Shown here: positions 55,156-56,031 of the stretch, in pieces
Layout of the letters: each line of letters begins with the position of its first letter
Position numbering within the stretch: the stretch's first letter is position 1
NCBI GenBank assembly: GCA_030849065.1
Contig: JASAON010001560.1
Coordinates: forward strand, 1-56,031
Length of the DNA: 56,031 bases
Direction: 5' to 3'
Source: Jaenimonas drosophilae
Taxonomy: Eukaryota; Euglenozoa; Kinetoplastea; Trypanosomatida; Trypanosomatidae
Position numbers and translations under genes: made by a program
The notes under the pieces: model-generated
What the model saw: the letters and a program-made list of their open reading frames with translations, nothing else
Told to the model about the DNA's origin: nothing
Databases searched by the model: none

Positions 55156-56031
55156 TGAGAATAAACTCTTTTTCCTTTGGGCACGTCAAAACAGAATCAA
55201 ACGAATCAACTTGCCTGTCAAAGCGAGGGAAATGCGTGGAAATGGATAAAGTGCGTCACACTACTATCAAACACACAGGAATTAAAAGCAAAGCAGGAGA
55301 TAGTGGAGGAATTGAGAGAATTTGTTCCAAGAGAAGCCGTCACGTATCTCACCACCCACTTTGATGCTTGCTTGTGGTTTCCCACAACTCTCACGACGAC
55401 ATCCATGATGAACAATTTGGCGACACGAGCCGATATTGTGCAGCGCGGCCTCAAGAAAATACAGACAACGATGGGGAGTGAAGTGCTAGGTGTATCGTAA
55501 ATGGGAAAATCACAAAAGGCCTCAGCGCATGACACCGCAATGCACATGCACTCGTCCGTCATGGGCGATCGCAAACGACACATGCCAATCTAGTACAGAA
55601 AGCAAATCGACCCTACATAGGACAGTTGCAAAGGAAGGATTGGCGCAAAAACAACAGAAGAAAGCGTGTATAGTAGCGAACAACTGCCCGCCTGAGCGAC
55701 TGAGTAAGAAACCAGGATGCTGTGGAAGGTGAGAAACCTCATGACAGCCCGTATATTACTGCTGTATGCAATGGCTTCTCTCGCCACATTCACCGTTGGC
55801 GTCCACGTGCGCTCGAATCACTGCACAAGCAGGAAAGCGGTGGGAAAGGAGGGTATATGCACCACAGTCCCACAAGGGCTCACAGGAGCAACAGAGAAAC
55901 GCACGTATAGCGGAGTGAAGGAAGGGGAAGACGTGAATAACATCAAATGCACATCGCACGCTCGCGTAGCCTGTAGACGGCCACAACACCACGAGGTAGG
56001 CATATTACGCTAGTTGTTATCGTCGTCACTC
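55156..56031. other. Right-end region without confident gene
   Basis: About 875 nt. Gene orientation becomes uncertain here. On the plus strand, 55240-55500 contains a protein-like stretch (KAKQEIVEELREFVPREAVT and RADIVQRGLKKIQTTMGSEV) with no ATG upstream in frame. Another plus frame from 55717 could encode a signal-peptide-like start (MTARILLLYAMASLATFTVG from 55741). Neither is supported enough to call as a gene. Confidence 0.35.

Noticed and set aside
1..56031. tRNA, rRNA, snRNA, CRISPR or insertion-sequence features
   Set aside because: Scanning by eye for B-box sequences, repeated arrays and transposase motifs found none convincing; a tRNAscan or Rfam run would be decisive.

Overview
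This window looks like part of a protein-coding polycistronic array from a kinetoplastid flagellate. A free-living bodonid such as Bodo saltans is the best guess, but the genus is inferred. Every convincing gene lies on the minus strand, and none shows an intron. Gaps between genes are mostly short and carry purine-rich runs on the plus strand, which read as pyrimidine tracts followed by AG on the coding strand, as expected for spliced-leader trans-splicing. Family-level support comes from a kinetoplastid-type histone H3 with the divergent tail SRTKETAR, a two-RRM protein of the DRBD3/PTB1 type, and a fructose-1,6-bisphosphatase ending in the peroxisomal/glycosomal signal SHL.

Transcription should run from right to left. 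From the right edge: an ambiguous 1.5-kb end region with one possible 86-residue membrane protein; a leucine-rich-repeat protein; the CCA-adding tRNA nucleotidyltransferase; an unrecognised 2459-residue protein; a 1.5-kb spacer; the DRBD3/PTB1-like RNA-binding protein; a 4-kb gene-free stretch; fructose-1,6-bisphosphatase; a 1.2-kb spacer holding a structured A-tailed block; a small membrane protein; an unknown basic protein; the copper chaperone SCO1; a small coiled-coil protein; a 1332-residue coiled-coil protein; a TCF25/Rqc1 homologue; two unknown proteins; two tandem PlsC acyltransferases; a COPI-associated-type membrane protein; RRP36; a ClC chloride transporter with CBS domains; a tail-anchored UBE2J/Ubc6 ubiquitin-conjugating enzyme; an unknown protein; histone H3; a cysteine-rich type I membrane protein; a SET-domain protein; two unknown proteins; UMP-CMP kinase; and the first 13 codons of ribosomal protein uL16 (RPL10) at the left edge.

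The genes do not form a single pathway, as is normal for kinetoplastid arrays, where control is mainly post-transcriptional. Themes include ribosome biogenesis and quality control (uL16, RRP36, TCF25), ER/Golgi membranes (UBE2J, PlsC pair, COPI-associated protein), mitochondria (SCO1, possible small membrane proteins), glycosomal gluconeogenesis (FBPase) and mRNA regulation (DRBD3). Several open frames extend upstream of the likely ATG through GTG or TTG codons or through the splice-acceptor region. For those I chose the first ATG after a plausible acceptor, and each entry says so.

The best targets for follow-up are the gene-free flanks of the PTB-like gene, the structured A-tailed block at about 35.74-36.19 kb, the 2459-residue protein, the SET protein with a split SET core, and the ClC protein with an altered selectivity loop.
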